From Deltaproteobacteria bacterium (GTDB lineage: Bacteria > UBA10199 > DSSB01), in the NCBI GenBank assembly GCA_020440745.1, contig JAGRNM010000059.1, positions 1 to 7,710 of the forward strand: DNA of 7,710 nt. The letters run 5' to 3'. This document shows positions 6,860 through 7,710 of the stretch, in pieces. Position 1 is the stretch's first letter. Each line of letters starts with the position of its first letter. A program made the position numbers and the translations under genes. The notes below the pieces were generated by a model, which was not told the DNA's origin, did not search any database, and saw only the letters and a list, made by a program, of their open reading frames with translations.

Positions 6860-6880
6860 AAAAAATTCTAGTAGTAGAAA

Positions 6881-6907
6881 CCTTATTAAGGAAACACTTG
6901 CTATAAG
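6881..6907 (+). promoter_or_regulatory. Extended -10 promoter with an overlapping palindrome, thioesterase gene
   Basis: TGCTATAAG (6899-6907) is an extended -10 (TGn plus TATAAG, five of six to consensus). No good -35 is visible, as is common for extended -10 promoters. Just upstream, CCTTATTAAGG (6881-6891) is a perfect 5-bp dyad with a 1-nt centre, in the place where a -35 would be, so it could be an operator. Transcription would start near 6914, leaving a short leader without a Shine-Dalgarno before the ATG at 6938. Confidence 0.4.
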
Positions 6908-6937
6908 TCCATTAATCCAAGTAACCCAAAAATACCC

Positions 6938-7384
6938 ATGATGAAGCATACTCCATCTGATCCTCAATTTGAACCCAAAGTCCGCAAAAGTTTTCAAAAT
7001 CAACCAATGATGAAAACTTTTGAAGCGACACTAACAAAAGTAGAACCAGGGGGCGTGGAGATTGTTTTACCCTATCGTTCCCAATTGACTCAGCAGCATG
7101 GTTTTCTCCATGCCGGTGCGGTGGCAACCTGTCTAGACAACGCTTGTGGATACGCTGCCTTAAGCTTGGCACCTTCCGGCAAGGAAGTGCTGACCGTAGA
7201 GTATAAAGTTAATTTTCTCTCTCCAGCAAAAGGTACCCAACTGATAGCTCGCGGCCATGTGACAAAAGCGGGGAAAAATCTCTCAGTCTGTCACGCCAAT
7301 GCTTACATTAATAACAATAATCAAGAAAAACTCGTCGCCACCATGCTAGCAACCATAATTGCCGTTGATAAGCACAAATACTAA
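6938..7384 (+). CDS. PaaI-type hotdog-fold acyl-CoA thioesterase
   Basis: This 148-residue protein is typical in length for a single-hotdog PaaI/YdiI-like thioesterase, which hydrolyses acyl- or aryl-CoA thioesters in the cytoplasm, usually as a tetramer. After a short lead (1-25), ATLTKVEPGGVEIVLPY forms the first strands. QQHGFLHAGAVATCLDNACGYAA (52-74) is the catalytic loop and central helix, with H54/H58 and D67 at the positions of the family HGG...D motif. VLTVEYKVNFLSPA (84-97) and the RGHVTKAGKNLSVCHANAY strands complete the fold. The substrate cannot be read from sequence. The start is ATG at 6938 (a second ATG follows at 6941); the in-frame stop TAA at 6887-6889 limits extension, and no Shine-Dalgarno is seen. 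It looks monocistronic, and copy 3 of the inverted-repeat family starts 8 nt after its stop. Confidence 0.9.
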   Translation: MMKHTPSDPQFEPKVRKSFQNQPMMKTFEATLTKVEPGGVEIVLPYRSQLTQQHGFLHAGAVATCLDNACGYAALSLAPSGKEVLTVEYKVNFLSPAKGTQLIARGHVTKAGKNLSVCHANAYINNNNQEKLVATMLATIIAVDKHKY

Positions 7385-7391
7385 TTCCTAA

Positions 7392-7458
7392 TTCAGACAG
7401 AGCTAGCATTTTAGGTTGATTATTTAGAAAACCATTGCAAAAAAGTTCTCCATCTAAA
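7392..7458. repeat. Imperfect inverted repeat, family copy 3 (3' of the thioesterase gene)
   Basis: The left part (7392-7414) matches 5980-6002 at 20 of 23 positions, including TTCAGAC, GAGCT and CATTTTAG. The right arm CTCCATCTAAA (7448-7458) matches the right arm of the 5976-6062 copy at 10 of 11 positions. Pairing within this copy is weaker: AGA/TCT and GAG/CTC hold, while two positions between them, including the same C opposite A (C7398, A7452), do not. The interior is not similar to the other copies. Confidence 0.6.
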
Positions 7459-7463
7459 CTTTT

Positions 7464-7487
7464 ATATTAGTATTAGTAATATTAGTA
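7464..7487. repeat. Three short ATTAGTA repeats
   Basis: ATTAGTA occurs at 7466-7472, 7472-7478 and 7481-7487 in an A/T-only stretch (apart from the G of each unit) beside the terminator of the minus-strand gene. It is too short and simple to assign a function. Confidence 0.5.
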
Positions 7488-7518
7488 AAAAAATCATTAA
7501 GTGACCGGACAGTCACCT
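7487..7518 (-). terminator. Intrinsic terminator overlapping the last codons of the 7497 gene
   Basis: On the minus strand, AGGTGAC (7512-7518) pairs with GTCACTT (7499-7505), with one G-U pair, around a 6-nt loop TGTCCG. AATGA and a run of seven Ts (7487-7493) follow. The stem includes part of the TAA stop codon at 7497-7499. This places the native 3' end of the gene at that stop and not at the TAG further upstream. Confidence 0.65.
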
Positions 7519-7710
7519 TCTTCACAATTAGGCTCAGGTTCAAAACCAGGTTCGGGTGCAGGATCCTGGTCATCAGCCGTAGGCTCAACGATCCCCTATG
7601 GTTCAATAGGTCCATCACCGACTGAGCCACCAGGAGGCTCTGGATAGGATGGTAGTGGCAATGTATCGTCCCCACCAAAGCTACCTCCTCCTGAACCTAT
7701 TGTATCATCT
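7497..7710 (-). pseudogene. 3' end of a Pro/Glu/Gly/Asp-rich protein gene with an in-frame TAG
   Basis: The minus-strand frame entering at the window edge encodes 37 residues (DDTIGSGGGSFGGDD..., PSYPEPPGGSVGDGPIEP), then TAG at 7596-7598, then 32 more residues in the same frame (GIVEPTADDQDPAPEPGFEP, then EPNCEEGDCPVT) ending at TAA 7497-7499. Composition is the same on both sides of the TAG: Pro, Glu, Asp and Gly dominate, as in the low-complexity tails or linkers of surface and secreted proteins. The two Cys near the end (NCEEGDC) could form a disulfide. The terminator sits at the TAA and not at the TAG. I infer a nonsense mutation that removes the last 32 residues, or a base error. The N-terminal part is outside the window, so the function is unknown. 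Confidence 0.65.

Noticed and set aside
6949..6960. CTCCATCTGA near the thioesterase start as part of the repeat family
   Set aside because: The 10-mer equals part of the 6047-6062 arm, but it lies inside a well-supported coding region (His-Thr-Pro-Ser-Asp) and its only possible left arm already pairs better with 6848-6859.
5976..7458. Integron cassette array with attC sites
   Set aside because: The gene-repeat-gene pattern is suggestive, but the arms lack the GTTRRRY/RYYYAAC core sites, gene orientation alternates, and no integrase is present in the window.
7454..7678. Minus-strand frame of 74 codons
   Set aside because: It is out of frame with the Pro/Glu-rich frame, whose composition and terminator placement fit a real gene; the alternative runs through the terminator and the ATTAGTA repeats.

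Overview
The window is AT-rich bacterial DNA, most likely from a Gram-negative organism. The support is a cell-wall amidase with a Sec signal peptide, a small exported or lipidated Cys-rich protein, and a radical SAM protein of the PA0069/SplB-like family. I could not fix the phylum. The CPBP protease C-terminus and the amidase N-terminal region fit deltaproteobacterial/Bdellovibrio-like or PVC lineages about equally. Start-site signals vary: two genes have a clear Shine-Dalgarno sequence (the small exported protein and the radical SAM gene), while the others have none that I can see.

Layout. Positions 1-234 (+) are the 3' end of a CPBP intramembrane protease gene, convergent with a periplasmic N-acetylmuramoyl-L-alanine amidase (252-1535, -). 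Divergent from the amidase is a small secreted Cys-rich protein or lipoprotein (1680-2090, +), followed by a strong inverted repeat that looks like its terminator. Then come a radical SAM gene with its own promoter and a TTG start (2324-3394, +) and a 588-residue protein of unknown family with two hydrophobic segments (3571-5337, +).

The right third (about 5340-7710) looks like accessory DNA. Single genes in alternating orientation are separated by AT-rich spacers and short repeats. They are a broken or start-less minus-strand reading frame (5505-5953), a DUF4279-type protein (6065-6733, -), a PaaI-type hotdog thioesterase (6938-7384, +), and the 3' end of a Pro/Glu/Gly/Asp-rich protein gene with an in-frame TAG (7497-7710, -). 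The gaps around the DUF4279 and thioesterase genes hold three related imperfect inverted repeats with conserved arms and diverged loops. This small dispersed repeat family is the most unusual structure in the window.

The genes do not form one obvious pathway. The left part is envelope-related (protease, amidase, exported protein). The right part looks like an eroding, recombination-prone insertion region. I found no tRNA, rRNA, CRISPR array or complete transposase. A previously undescribed multi-gene system is not demonstrable here. The best candidates for novelty are the repeat family, the 588-residue orphan protein and the hidden minus-strand frame.
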